Assembly (NCBI GenBank): GCA_002506875.1
Contig: DAYJ01000105.1
Span: 1-16,062 of the forward strand
Length of the DNA: 16,062 nucleotides
DNA from: Euryarchaeota archaeon UBA40
Lineage (GTDB): Archaea; Thermoplasmatota; Poseidoniia; Poseidoniales; Thalassarchaeaceae
Reading direction: 5' to 3'
The position numbers and the translations under genes are program-made. Below are positions 7,523 to 14,574 of this stretch, one piece after another. The notes under the pieces were generated by a model. The model saw nothing but the letters and a program-made list of their open reading frames with translations, was not told where the DNA came from and did not search any database. Every line of letters starts with the position of its first letter. The stretch's first letter is position 1.

Positions 7523-7542
7523 TCGTCACATCAATGTGACGA
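7523..7542. promoter_or_regulatory. 20-base inverted repeat, candidate operator in the ALDH leader
   Basis: TCGTCACAT, a two-base spacer CA, and ATGTGACGA form a perfect inverted repeat with nine-base arms. It sits 17-36 bases upstream of the aldehyde dehydrogenase ATG and about 85 bases before cdc48. The near-symmetry and promoter-proximal position suit a dimeric repressor. An RNA hairpin with eight pairs and a four-base loop is also possible. Confidence 0.5.
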
Positions 7543-7580
7543 ACGGCTCTTGACGACGTAGAGTGTGGGTTTCGGTTTGG

Positions 7581-7621
7581 GTTTAATAGCCCCCAACGAA
7601 CAGTTCCTATCACCCGAGGTG
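7581..7621 (+). promoter_or_regulatory. Promoter and ribosome site of cdc48
   Basis: TTTAATA (7582-7588) lies about 42 bases before the cdc48 ATG at 7627, so initiation should fall near 7610. GAGGTG (7616-7621) is five bases before the start. Read on the other strand the same box is TATTAAA, so it could also serve the divergent aldehyde dehydrogenase, giving that gene a leader of about 50 bases. Confidence 0.55.
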
Positions 7622-7626
7622 CGAGG

Positions 7627-9849
7627 ATGGCAGGAGCAGATGAATCAGTGACTCTCCGTGTTGCGAAAGCAATTCCCAGTGATGTTGGACATGGCCGAGC
7701 CCGTGTCCCATTCAATAATGATCTTGATCTGAAGCCAGGCGATATTATCGAGATATCTGGCGAGAACAAGACGGCTGCAGTTGTATGGCGATGTCGGCCA
7801 GAGGATGCTAATCTTGGTGTCATCCGAATAGATGGCATCATCCGAAAGAACGCAGGGGTTAGCCTTGGCGACCGTGTCGATATCAGCAAGGTCGAGGTCA
7901 AGAAGTGTGAACGCCTCGTCCTTTCTCCAGTTATGGCTAAGCAGCAGAAGGTCCGCTTTGGACCAGGTATCGAAGGATTTGCTCGCCGAGGTTTGAACAA
8001 GAGACCAGTTGTAGCCGGGGATCGGATTTTCATCCCTGGTATGACTCTATTTGCTGAGGCCCTCCCCTTCGCAATCGTAAGCACTCGACCCAAGGGTATC
8101 GTACAAGTCGCGCCAGAGACGGAGATTGTAATCAAAGAGGAGATACTAGACGAGGAGGAGGATGCTGCAGGCCATCAAATCGCGTACGAAGATATCGGCG
8201 GCTTGGGCAATCAACTCCAGAAAGTCCGAGAGATGATTGAACTCCCACTCAAGCATCCGATTCTGTTTCGCAGGCTGGGTATAGATCCACCCAAAGGTGT
8301 GCTCCTTCATGGTCCGCCTGGAACAGGAAAGACGATGATTGCCAAGGCGGTTGCTTCTGAGACACAAGCCCATTTCACTTCGATTAACGGTCCTGAGATT
8401 ATCTCGAAGTATTATGGCGAATCGGAGAAGCAACTTAGAGAGATTTTCGATGAGGCTACTCAAAATGCTCCTGCGATTATTTTCATTGACGAATTGGATA
8501 GCATTGCTCCTAAGCGAGAAGACGTCACAGGGGAGGTAGAGCGTCGTGTTGTCGCGCAACTACTGACATTGATGGATGGTATGCATGGACGTGACAATGT
8601 CATCGTAATCGGCGCAACGAATCGTCGTGATGCGATTGATCAGGCCCTAAGACGCCCCGGTCGATTCGATCGTGAACTTGAAATCGGCGTGCCAGATAAG
8701 GAAGGCCGACGCGAGATCGTTGACATCCACACACGTGGTATGCCAATTAGTGACGATTTTGAGATAGAATGGGTCCTCGAGAATACTTACGGTTTCGTTG
8801 GCGCAGACATCAATGCCCTCGTTCGAGAGGCTGCCATGAAGGCTCTTCGGCGCTATCTTCCGGAAATCGACCTAGATGAGGAAGAGATTGCACCTGAGGT
8901 TCTTGAGAAGATGGAGGTTCAGATGAACGATTTCAAAGAGGCGATAAAGGATATCGAACCTAGTGCGCTGAGAGAGATTTATGTCGAGATTCCAGAAGTA
9001 TCATGGGACCAGGTAGGCGGCCTTCATGAGATTAAAGATCGGCTTAAGGAGAGCATTGAATGGCCATTGACTCAGCCAGAGTTGTTCGAGCATTTCGGTG
9101 TGAAACCTCCTAGAGGTGTAATCCTCTTTGGTGCACCGGGTACTGGAAAGACCCTCCTTGCAAAGGCAATTGCGAATGAAGCGAAGGCCAATTTCATCTC
9201 TATCAAGGGTCCAGAGATGATTTCGAAATGGGTGGGGGAATCCGAACGAGGTATTCGTGAGGTGTTCAAGAAGGCTAAGCAAGCCTCACCTAGCATCATT
9301 TTCCTCGATGAATTCGAATCAATCGCAGGTGCTCGTGTTGAGAATAGGGGGGAAGGTAGCGATGTGATGAATCGTGTTGTCAACCAACTCCTAGCTTCAA
9401 TGGATGGTGTCGAAGCCCTAGATGGTGTCATTGTCATTGCAGCAACAAACCGTCCTGAAATGATTGACCCAGCACTTCTCCGGTCCGGACGTTTCGAACG
9501 GGTCCTGCACGTCCCTCCGCCAGATGAGGAATCTATCCGTGAAATTTTGAAGATTCATACTGATGGCATGCCAATTGGAAAGTTCTCTCTGGATGATATG
9601 GCGAAGCCGCTGGCAGGATATACCGGGGCAGATGTCGAGGCAATTTGTCGTGAAGCCGCGCTTATCGCCATGAGGGCAAAGAGGAAGACAATTACTCGTA
9701 AGCACTTCGAGGAGGCGATCGATCGAGTTCGTCCTACTGTGACACCTCAGATGATGGAGTATTACGAAAAGCTTCAGTCGATGCTTACCAGTGGACTTGA
9801 TTCCATTCGACGTAATAATGACGGTCTTCGTGGGATTGAATCGGTGTGA
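7627..9849 (+). CDS. cdc48: Cdc48/VAT-type AAA+ ATPase (N-D1-D2)
   Basis: This is the archaeal p97/Cdc48/VAT homologue, a hexameric unfoldase that uses ATP to pull apart proteins, often before proteasomal degradation. An N domain of the double-psi-barrel plus beta-clam type spans about 1-180. D1 has Walker A GPPGTGKT (229-236), Walker B D288-E289, the KYYGES pore loop (261-266) and RPGRFDR (343-349). D2 has Walker A GAPGTGKT (502-509), Walker B D561-E562 in FLDEFES, the KWVGES pore loop (534-539) and LLRSGRFER (618-625). Catalytic residues are intact in both rings, but D2 departs from consensus at three sites. The length of 740 residues is normal for archaea. The C-terminus (GIESV) lacks the hydrophobic-Tyr-X proteasome-docking motif. 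ATG at 7627 is set by GAGGTG upstream; the following PRC-barrel gene is probably co-translated. Confidence 0.97.
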   Translation: MAGADESVTLRVAKAIPSDVGHGRARVPFNNDLDLKPGDIIEISGENKTAAVVWRCRPEDANLGVIRIDGIIRKNAGVSLGDRVDISKVEVKKCERLVLSPVMAKQQKVRFGPGIEGFARRGLNKRPVVAGDRIFIPGMTLFAEALPFAIVSTRPKGIVQVAPETEIVIKEEILDEEEDAAGHQIAYEDIGGLGNQLQKVREMIELPLKHPILFRRLGIDPPKGVLLHGPPGTGKTMIAKAVASETQAHFTSINGPEIISKYYGESEKQLREIFDEATQNAPAIIFIDELDSIAPKREDVTGEVERRVVAQLLTLMDGMHGRDNVIVIGATNRRDAIDQALRRPGRFDRELEIGVPDKEGRREIVDIHTRGMPISDDFEIEWVLENTYGFVGADINALVREAAMKALRRYLPEIDLDEEEIAPEVLEKMEVQMNDFKEAIKDIEPSALREIYVEIPEVSWDQVGGLHEIKDRLKESIEWPLTQPELFEHFGVKPPRGVILFGAPGTGKTLLAKAIANEAKANFISIKGPEMISKWVGESERGIREVFKKAKQASPSIIFLDEFESIAGARVENRGEGSDVMNRVVNQLLASMDGVEALDGVIVIAATNRPEMIDPALLRSGRFERVLHVPPPDEESIREILKIHTDGMPIGKFSLDDMAKPLAGYTGADVEAICREAALIAMRAKRKTITRKHFEEAIDRVRPTVTPQMMEYYEKLQSMLTSGLDSIRRNNDGLRGIESV

Positions 9850-9858
9850 GGTGATTCG

Positions 9859-10101
9859 ATGCCTGCAACCTTCACGCGGGAACTTCTCGCGAGGGAGGTT
9901 CGGGACAGGAGCGGAGATGTTCTCGGCCACGTTGCCGATCTTATTGTTGATTCACGCACCGGATCTGTAACCTATATTTTAGTGAAGATAGCGCAGGAAC
10001 TTGACCCGGCCCAACTGCCTTGGCCTTCCGAGGGAGGGATGATACCTCTCCCTATCGACGAGGTCCGAGAAATCGGGGCAATCGTTCAACTGCATCGTTA
10101 A
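9859..10101 (+). CDS. PRC-barrel domain protein
   Basis: The 80-residue product is a single PRC-barrel domain: RELLAREVRDRSGDVLGHVADLIVDSRTG-type opening, a strand run (SVTYILVKIA) and a closing IPLPIDEVREIG strand. Such domains occur in the photosynthetic reaction-centre H subunit, in the RNA-processing factor RimM and as small stand-alone archaeal proteins; they act as protein- or RNA-binding adaptors. The ribosome site GGTGAT (9850-9855) begins immediately after the cdc48 stop codon and sits three bases before ATG, so it is likely translated by ribosomes finishing cdc48. This suggests a link to Cdc48, but no direct partnership is known to me. Confidence 0.88.
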   Translation: MPATFTRELLAREVRDRSGDVLGHVADLIVDSRTGSVTYILVKIAQELDPAQLPWPSEGGMIPLPIDEVREIGAIVQLHR

Positions 10102-10171
10102 TCTGTATGCTCGGGACCGCACAACCGTCTTAAGGCTCGCATGAGCGTCTGAATCTTGCTCCACTTGTTGG

Positions 10172-11827
10172 ATGGTGATCGGATTGGCTACATTGAGTGC
10201 TGCTGCTGCGACTGATTGGTTGCGTTCAGCGAACGGACGTCGTTCGATTGCGATAGTCCTGTTTTACCTCACACTTGGAACCCTTCTAATGACGGTGGCG
10301 GGCACTTACATCGAACGATCAGAAGTACACCAGAGTGCTTACGGAACGGATTGGAATGACATGAGTTCGTTCCGTGAAGATATCAAGGCACAGAATCTCA
10401 CAACCACCAGCATAGTCAGTAGCCCTCTTCTTCTAGAGGAGATTCAATCGCCTAGCGATACGGTGTTTGTAATCTCAGGCGTGGAACGCGATACAATCTC
10501 GTTACCAAGTTTCAGTGGGGATTCATCTGTGATTAATTTAGTTGAAGGACTCGGTTATTCAAACTCTGAGATTGAAGCCATTAGGACCTTTGTTGAGCGT
10601 GGTGGGACTCTAATCATGCTAGACGATTTTGGATATTCACAAGGCCTAGCTGAGGACTTTGGCCTCGGGTTCAGCGGTCACCAATTGTATGATACACAGA
10701 CTTGGGACCCTAGTTTAGACTACAATTTCGTTTGGTCGAATATTACGAACGGATTCAATTACACCAGCACTTCGGGTCCGAAGACGGAAACGAATCCTTG
10801 TACTGCTGATGGAGATTTTGACGGAGTCCCTGATTTCCTCGATGTTGAATCTAGTAATCCTAGTGTTGGATTCGAACGTCTGCCGACCTCGACGGATCTT
10901 GGCCTCTGTGCGCACCGATGGGATTCTGTAACTCAGCAATATGATACCGACCCTGGTTACGATCTTCTTCTCAACCAACCTAGCGCATTCGATAAGGATC
11001 TCTCTGGAGACGAGGATCAGAATCTCTATGCGATCGGCTACTCCTCTCAAGATGCATATCTTGATACCAATGATGATGGCCAACTTACTGTTGGATTCAG
11101 TGGCTCAGAAGTTGGTGCAGATGAGCAGGGCCCATTCGCTACATACATCAAATACTGCAGGTCAAGGAATTGTGACAATGCTGATGCTGGTCGTGCCTTC
11201 TTCGTGACAGATGGTAGCCTTCTAATCAATGCGCTTTACGATACTGTGGGCGTAGCGGAGGGTGCTTATGGGGACCTGAACAAAACGGTACCTGATAATG
11301 ACAATCGACGATGGGTTTTGGACGCACTTGCTGAAGCACTCATGTCAGAGGATGGTGAGATATCTGCAGAAGCACAAGTGATTTTTGATGAAAGTCGACA
11401 TCAGCAACCAAGTTTCATGGGAGATACCTACAATCTTCTCTACTATATCCTGATTTACTTCACTAACGATTGGATGGCGATGCTGGTAATGTTCCTTGGA
11501 CTATTCGTCATGTTTGAGTTCATTATCATCAAGAAGGTGGACCCAGAGCCGTGGAGGCACGTCTTCAGTATCATCTACTACGGTTATGGAGATGCAGCGA
11601 GATATGAGTACTACGCGAATCCAAAGAAGATCAAGCAAATCCTACTAACCAGAGTGAGAAACGTCAATTCATTGAGTCGTGAGGAATTCGATGCCTTGCC
11701 TGCACGTGAGTTACAGAAGATGGTGGATGACCCTGTACTCGTTAAATTCATCTTCGAAGATCGCCGATATTCGATGGAGGAAGTCATCGCGGTGATTAAG
11801 CGAATCAAGACATGGGGGCGGCGCTGA
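10172..11827 (+). CDS. DUF4350-like membrane protein with calcium-loop insert
   Basis: The 551-residue protein has one N-terminal helix (about 25-44), a long domain outside the membrane, one or two closely spaced helices (422-452), and a basic cytoplasmic tail (455-551) rich in charged helices. Signs of the DUF4350 family are the VERGGTLIMLDDFG turn (141-154) and the IFDESRH motif (404-410), resembling the usual DE-x-HH. Between them is an insert with three acidic loops like calcium-binding repeats (213-224 DGDFDGVPDFLD, 274-282, 298-305) and four cysteines (210, 246, 329, 334) that could form disulfides. ATG at 10172 has no ribosome site; an in-frame TTG at 10184 is preceded by GGTGAT and may be the true start. 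It overlaps or abuts the DUF58 gene. Role unknown; related gene sets have been linked to cell-envelope or stress functions. Confidence 0.8.
   Translation: MVIGLATLSAAAATDWLRSANGRRSIAIVLFYLTLGTLLMTVAGTYIERSEVHQSAYGTDWNDMSSFREDIKAQNLTTTSIVSSPLLLEEIQSPSDTVFVISGVERDTISLPSFSGDSSVINLVEGLGYSNSEIEAIRTFVERGGTLIMLDDFGYSQGLAEDFGLGFSGHQLYDTQTWDPSLDYNFVWSNITNGFNYTSTSGPKTETNPCTADGDFDGVPDFLDVESSNPSVGFERLPTSTDLGLCAHRWDSVTQQYDTDPGYDLLLNQPSAFDKDLSGDEDQNLYAIGYSSQDAYLDTNDDGQLTVGFSGSEVGADEQGPFATYIKYCRSRNCDNADAGRAFFVTDGSLLINALYDTVGVAEGAYGDLNKTVPDNDNRRWVLDALAEALMSEDGEISAEAQVIFDESRHQQPSFMGDTYNLLYYILIYFTNDWMAMLVMFLGLFVMFEFIIIKKVDPEPWRHVFSIIYYGYGDAARYEYYANPKKIKQILLTRVRNVNSLSREEFDALPARELQKMVDDPVLVKFIFEDRRYSMEEVIAVIKRIKTWGRR
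10174..10186 (+). promoter_or_regulatory. Ribosome site pointing to a TTG start of the DUF4350-like gene
   Basis: GGTGAT (10174-10179) followed by four bases and TTG (10184-10186) copies the arrangement used by the PRC-barrel gene and the eight-helix membrane gene, where GGTGAT is three bases from ATG. The upstream ATG at 10172 overlaps this site and has no ribosome site of its own. If correct, the protein is four residues shorter. Confidence 0.4.
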
Positions 11828-13083
11828 ATATGTGGACTCGAAAGGCTTCGATTCTTGGTGCATCTGGAGTATCACTAGTTCTCATCGGGATGATGATGTC
11901 TAACTTCCAAATGATGGTATTTGGTGTTGCATTTGTTTCTTTTATCGCTGTAGCCTCATGGATTACAGGTCATGGCGATATTGAGGTTGTTCGTACTCTC
12001 AGTGCCGATAACCTGTACAAGGGCGACGACCTATACGTTGATCTTGAGATTACCAATTCTTCTTGGCGCAGGACTCAACAACTCGAAATCTACGATAATA
12101 TCCCACATGAAATGAAACTACGAAGTGGACTCAATTACATGCGTGTCAATCTTGGACCTGGTGAAACTACTCGTATTCGTTACGTACTTCGTTGCCCTCT
12201 AAGGGGGCACTACTCCCTTGGCCCAATTTCGATTCGCTACCGTGATTCGTTCAATCTATTTGCACAAGAAATGTATGTTGACCACCGGTCGGATCTTATT
12301 GTATTCCCACAGGTACGTGAAATTGAGGAGGCGATGGTTCGTAGCCGAACTCCTAAGATGTATACCGGTGCAACAACTCTCAGGACACCTGGTCCTGGAA
12401 CTGAGTTCTTCAGCCTGCGTGAGTATGTTCCAGGTGATCCGTTTAAGATCATCAATTGGAAGGCATTTGCCCGAACAGGTACATTGATTGTCAATGAGAA
12501 GTGTAGGGACGCAGTAACTGACGTCTTCATTTTGCTTGACAGCCGTGATATCAGCCGTATTGGTACAGTGCTCAAGAATCCACTTGAGGTGGGCACAGTT
12601 GCAGCAGCATCTCTTGCATCGTATTTCATAAAACGCCGTGATAGCGTGGCTCTTGCAGTATACGATGATCGCCTTTCATTCCTACCACCAGACACTGGTG
12701 ATAAGCAGTATTTCAAAATCCTGAGTAGCCTTGCTGGAGTTGCTCCAAAGGGTGCAATGCCCCTGCAAGCTGTGACAAACGCGCTTTCATCTCGCTTCAG
12801 TCGAGGTTCTCCAGTATTCATCATTAGTGCGGCTGAGGGTGATGGAACAACAATTCCTGCGGTGCGCGACCTTGCTGGACGTGGCCACGAGGTCATTATC
12901 CTCAGTCCGAGCAGTGTCGATTTTGAACGGCTTGTTAGTCGAATTCCTCGAACGTCCTATGAGGTTCTCAAGCTTGAGCGCCAGAATCGTTTGACTGCTC
13001 TTGCTGGATTCGGAGCACGTGTGATTGATTGGATGCCGGACGTGGAGCTGTCTCAAGCTCTGTTACAGGTCAAGATGGGGTGA
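11812..13083 (+). CDS. DUF58-family membrane-anchored protein
   Basis: DUF58 proteins are widespread partners of MoxR AAA+ ATPases. The 423-residue product has two N-terminal helices (about 12-29 and 32-51), a beta-rich middle (55-170), the DUF58 signature around GTEFFSLREYVPGDPFKIIN (196-215) with the following NWKAFARTG, and a von Willebrand A-like domain starting at LLDSRDIS (241-248). The metal site motif there is D-S-R rather than the full D-x-S-x-S. The start is either ATG 11812, overlapping the previous gene by 16 bases, or ATG 11830, two bases after its stop; the second gives a tighter N-terminus. Both imply translational coupling. It lies between the DUF4350-like and eight-helix genes, and these three probably form one complex. 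Family assignment is firm; function is not known. Confidence 0.9.
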   Translation: MGAALNMWTRKASILGASGVSLVLIGMMMSNFQMMVFGVAFVSFIAVASWITGHGDIEVVRTLSADNLYKGDDLYVDLEITNSSWRRTQQLEIYDNIPHEMKLRSGLNYMRVNLGPGETTRIRYVLRCPLRGHYSLGPISIRYRDSFNLFAQEMYVDHRSDLIVFPQVREIEEAMVRSRTPKMYTGATTLRTPGPGTEFFSLREYVPGDPFKIINWKAFARTGTLIVNEKCRDAVTDVFILLDSRDISRIGTVLKNPLEVGTVAAASLASYFIKRRDSVALAVYDDRLSFLPPDTGDKQYFKILSSLAGVAPKGAMPLQAVTNALSSRFSRGSPVFIISAAEGDGTTIPAVRDLAGRGHEVIILSPSSVDFERLVSRIPRTSYEVLKLERQNRLTALAGFGARVIDWMPDVELSQALLQVKMG

Positions 13084-13084
13084 T
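13079..13084 (+). promoter_or_regulatory. Ribosome site deciding the start of the eight-helix membrane protein
   Basis: GGTGAT lies three bases before ATG 13088 and contains the stop codon (TGA, 13081-13083) of the DUF58 gene. This favours 13088 over the longer in-frame start at 13025, which would overlap the DUF58 gene by 59 bases and add a cysteine/tryptophan-rich stretch typical of out-of-frame coding. Confidence 0.75.
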
Positions 13085-13087
13085 AGA

Positions 13088-14329
13088 ATGGCAGACGAAG
13101 TGAACTTACAGGGCGAAGGGCAGACCAGTCTGCATTTGCGTTCTCTTCGCCGGAAGTGGCAGGTACTCGCCCTCCAGATTACTGCGACCATCTCTCTCGT
13201 TTGGATGTACATAATGGTGACACGTACCTATGGGTCATGTGATCCAATCGATGCGGCTTGGTGTCCCGCTGTGGATCACACGATTACTCTCGGCGTTCTC
13301 GATCAATATCTTGTTTCGATTGACAAGTCATTGCCTCTTCCCGATTGGATGATTGGTATGGGTAACGAGGGCGATGGCAGATATTGGATGCCACTCTTGA
13401 TTATCGGTGTAATTGTTGCCGGATGGACCTTCCTTGGCTATCAGTCGATGAAGATTCGTCGCCGTGTTAATCTGGGTATTCTATCGGTTGCATTACTGTA
13501 TCTTGCAGGTCTTTTCCTCATTACATGGCTCTTCGGAATGATTGGCTCATTTAGCCTATACTTGCCCTTTGGTCAAGACGAAATGAATCGGAATCATGTG
13601 GAGTATCTCATTGGGCCGTTACTGCTCTACATTGAACTATTCCTTCTACTGATTTACTTCCTTCCTGTATTCACCGGATTGATGGGTGTATGGCGTTTGT
13701 CTAAGCAGCAGATTACATGGTCGGTAGGTTCCACTATCGTCTATCTTGGTATTCATTCACTGCTTTCCTATGAGGGTGTTCGGTCTTCTGTTGAGGTCAA
13801 TCTTCAGGCTCTTCCAGTACAGATTGGTGAGGCTACGGAATGGGGGGGCCTAATTGCGCCAGAAATTGTCCCGTTGTTGATTATTGGTCTACTGATGATG
13901 ATTTTCTTGGAATCAGGTTCTGCAACAATAAGGTACATGCAGTATGCGTTCAAACTCCCTGAATCTTGCAAGAAAGATCCAGAATACGTCCGGCAATTCG
14001 ACAATATTCTGAATTCACATCTCAAGCATACAGCTGGAATGACCTTCTTTGTGGGTCTTGTTACTGCCCTTGCCCTGAAGTTTGATGACTTGATTGTTGA
14101 CCTCATGTCTGTCTTTGAAGGGACTCAGTGGAGTGGCCAAGTTGAGGAGTCACTCGAGCTTCAACTCACCTATGGGACTGTAATTTCAGCACTAATTTTC
14201 GTAATCTTTGTTGCAGGGATGCGTTACATCATTCCATGGCCTCGTATCAGCGGCCTAATTGAGAAGGGATTGAATCAGGTCAATGGAACAGTGAGGGCTA
14301 CAAACAGTTCAACGGTCGAAGAACCGTGA
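13088..14329 (+). CDS. Eight-helix membrane protein of the DUF4350/DUF58 module
   Basis: The 413-residue protein starts with a charged cytoplasmic segment, then has about eight hydrophobic helices (25-45, 101-119, 128-155, 174-198, 210-226, 259-275, 316-332, 364-383). The loop after the first helix (46-100) is probably external and contains C51 and C59, which could form a disulfide. A charged loop (about 281-315) lies between helices six and seven. I recognise no known transporter, enzyme or channel motif. It is translationally coupled to the DUF58 gene, so it is likely the third member of that membrane complex, perhaps replacing the multi-helix or transglutaminase-type partner seen in other DUF58 clusters. 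Its last 21 bases overlap the convergent small membrane gene. Confidence 0.82.
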   Translation: MADEVNLQGEGQTSLHLRSLRRKWQVLALQITATISLVWMYIMVTRTYGSCDPIDAAWCPAVDHTITLGVLDQYLVSIDKSLPLPDWMIGMGNEGDGRYWMPLLIIGVIVAGWTFLGYQSMKIRRRVNLGILSVALLYLAGLFLITWLFGMIGSFSLYLPFGQDEMNRNHVEYLIGPLLLYIELFLLLIYFLPVFTGLMGVWRLSKQQITWSVGSTIVYLGIHSLLSYEGVRSSVEVNLQALPVQIGEATEWGGLIAPEIVPLLIIGLLMMIFLESGSATIRYMQYAFKLPESCKKDPEYVRQFDNILNSHLKHTAGMTFFVGLVTALALKFDDLIVDLMSVFEGTQWSGQVEESLELQLTYGTVISALIFVIFVAGMRYIIPWPRISGLIEKGLNQVNGTVRATNSSTVEEP

Positions 14330-14563
14330 AAGGATTTCTGAGATCATTAGTCCGATAAGCACTCCTGGGAAGCAGGCAAGTCCCACTACCAACTCAGGAC
14401 CCATGGGGCCAATGCCTCCCTCGGTCCAACCATACCATCCTACCGTTGCTACGATGATTAGGCCAAGAAGAAGTGAGAGGATATCGAAGGGTCGGCGATA
14501 CCTAGCTGGAGCGATATCCTCCTCTCGTGCAAGGAGAGTTGGGAGTTGATCTACGTCCGACAT
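14309..14563 (-). CDS. Small two-helix membrane protein
   Basis: The 84-residue product has a charged N-terminus (about 1-26, including ARYRRP) and two hydrophobic helices (28-44 and 56-77), ending in a short basic tail. No family is recognised. A ribosome site of the GAGGG kind sits seven bases before ATG 14563, and the gene follows the coiled-coil protein by 11 bases on the same strand, so the two form an operon. That it is a real gene rather than chance is supported by the ribosome site, spacing and clean helix pattern. It overlaps the end of the eight-helix gene on the opposite strand by 21 bases. Confidence 0.7.
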   Translation of the reverse strand: MSDVDQLPTLLAREEDIAPARYRRPFDILSLLLGLIIVATVGWYGWTEGGIGPMGPELVVGLACFPGVLIGLMISEILSRFFDR

Positions 14564-14574
14564 AGGGTTCCCTC

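Noticed and set aside
7401..8135. Open frame of 244 codons on the minus strand across the ALDH/cdc48 gap
   Set aside because: It covers the well-supported cdc48 N-terminus and the ALDH start, is rich in Arg, Ser, Thr and Pro in shadow fashion, and has no ribosome site or family likeness.
10129..10151. CTTAAGG box and GCTC-GCAT-GAGC repeat as a promoter or operator for the DUF4350-like gene
   Set aside because: The box is a poor TATA match and the arms are only four bases; the 70-base gap may hold a promoter, but I cannot place it.
12237..12896. Open frame of 219 codons on the minus strand inside the DUF58 gene
   Set aside because: The plus-strand DUF58 protein is clearly real; the antisense product is Arg/Ser/Thr-rich without motifs.
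13025..13087. Longer start for the eight-helix membrane protein
   Set aside because: It would overlap the DUF58 gene by 59 bases and lacks a ribosome site, while ATG 13088 has GGTGAT three bases upstream.
14312..14327. ACGGT/ACCGT inverted repeat at the convergent gene ends as a terminator
   Set aside because: Five base pairs inside coding sequence of both genes, without a T run; too weak to call.
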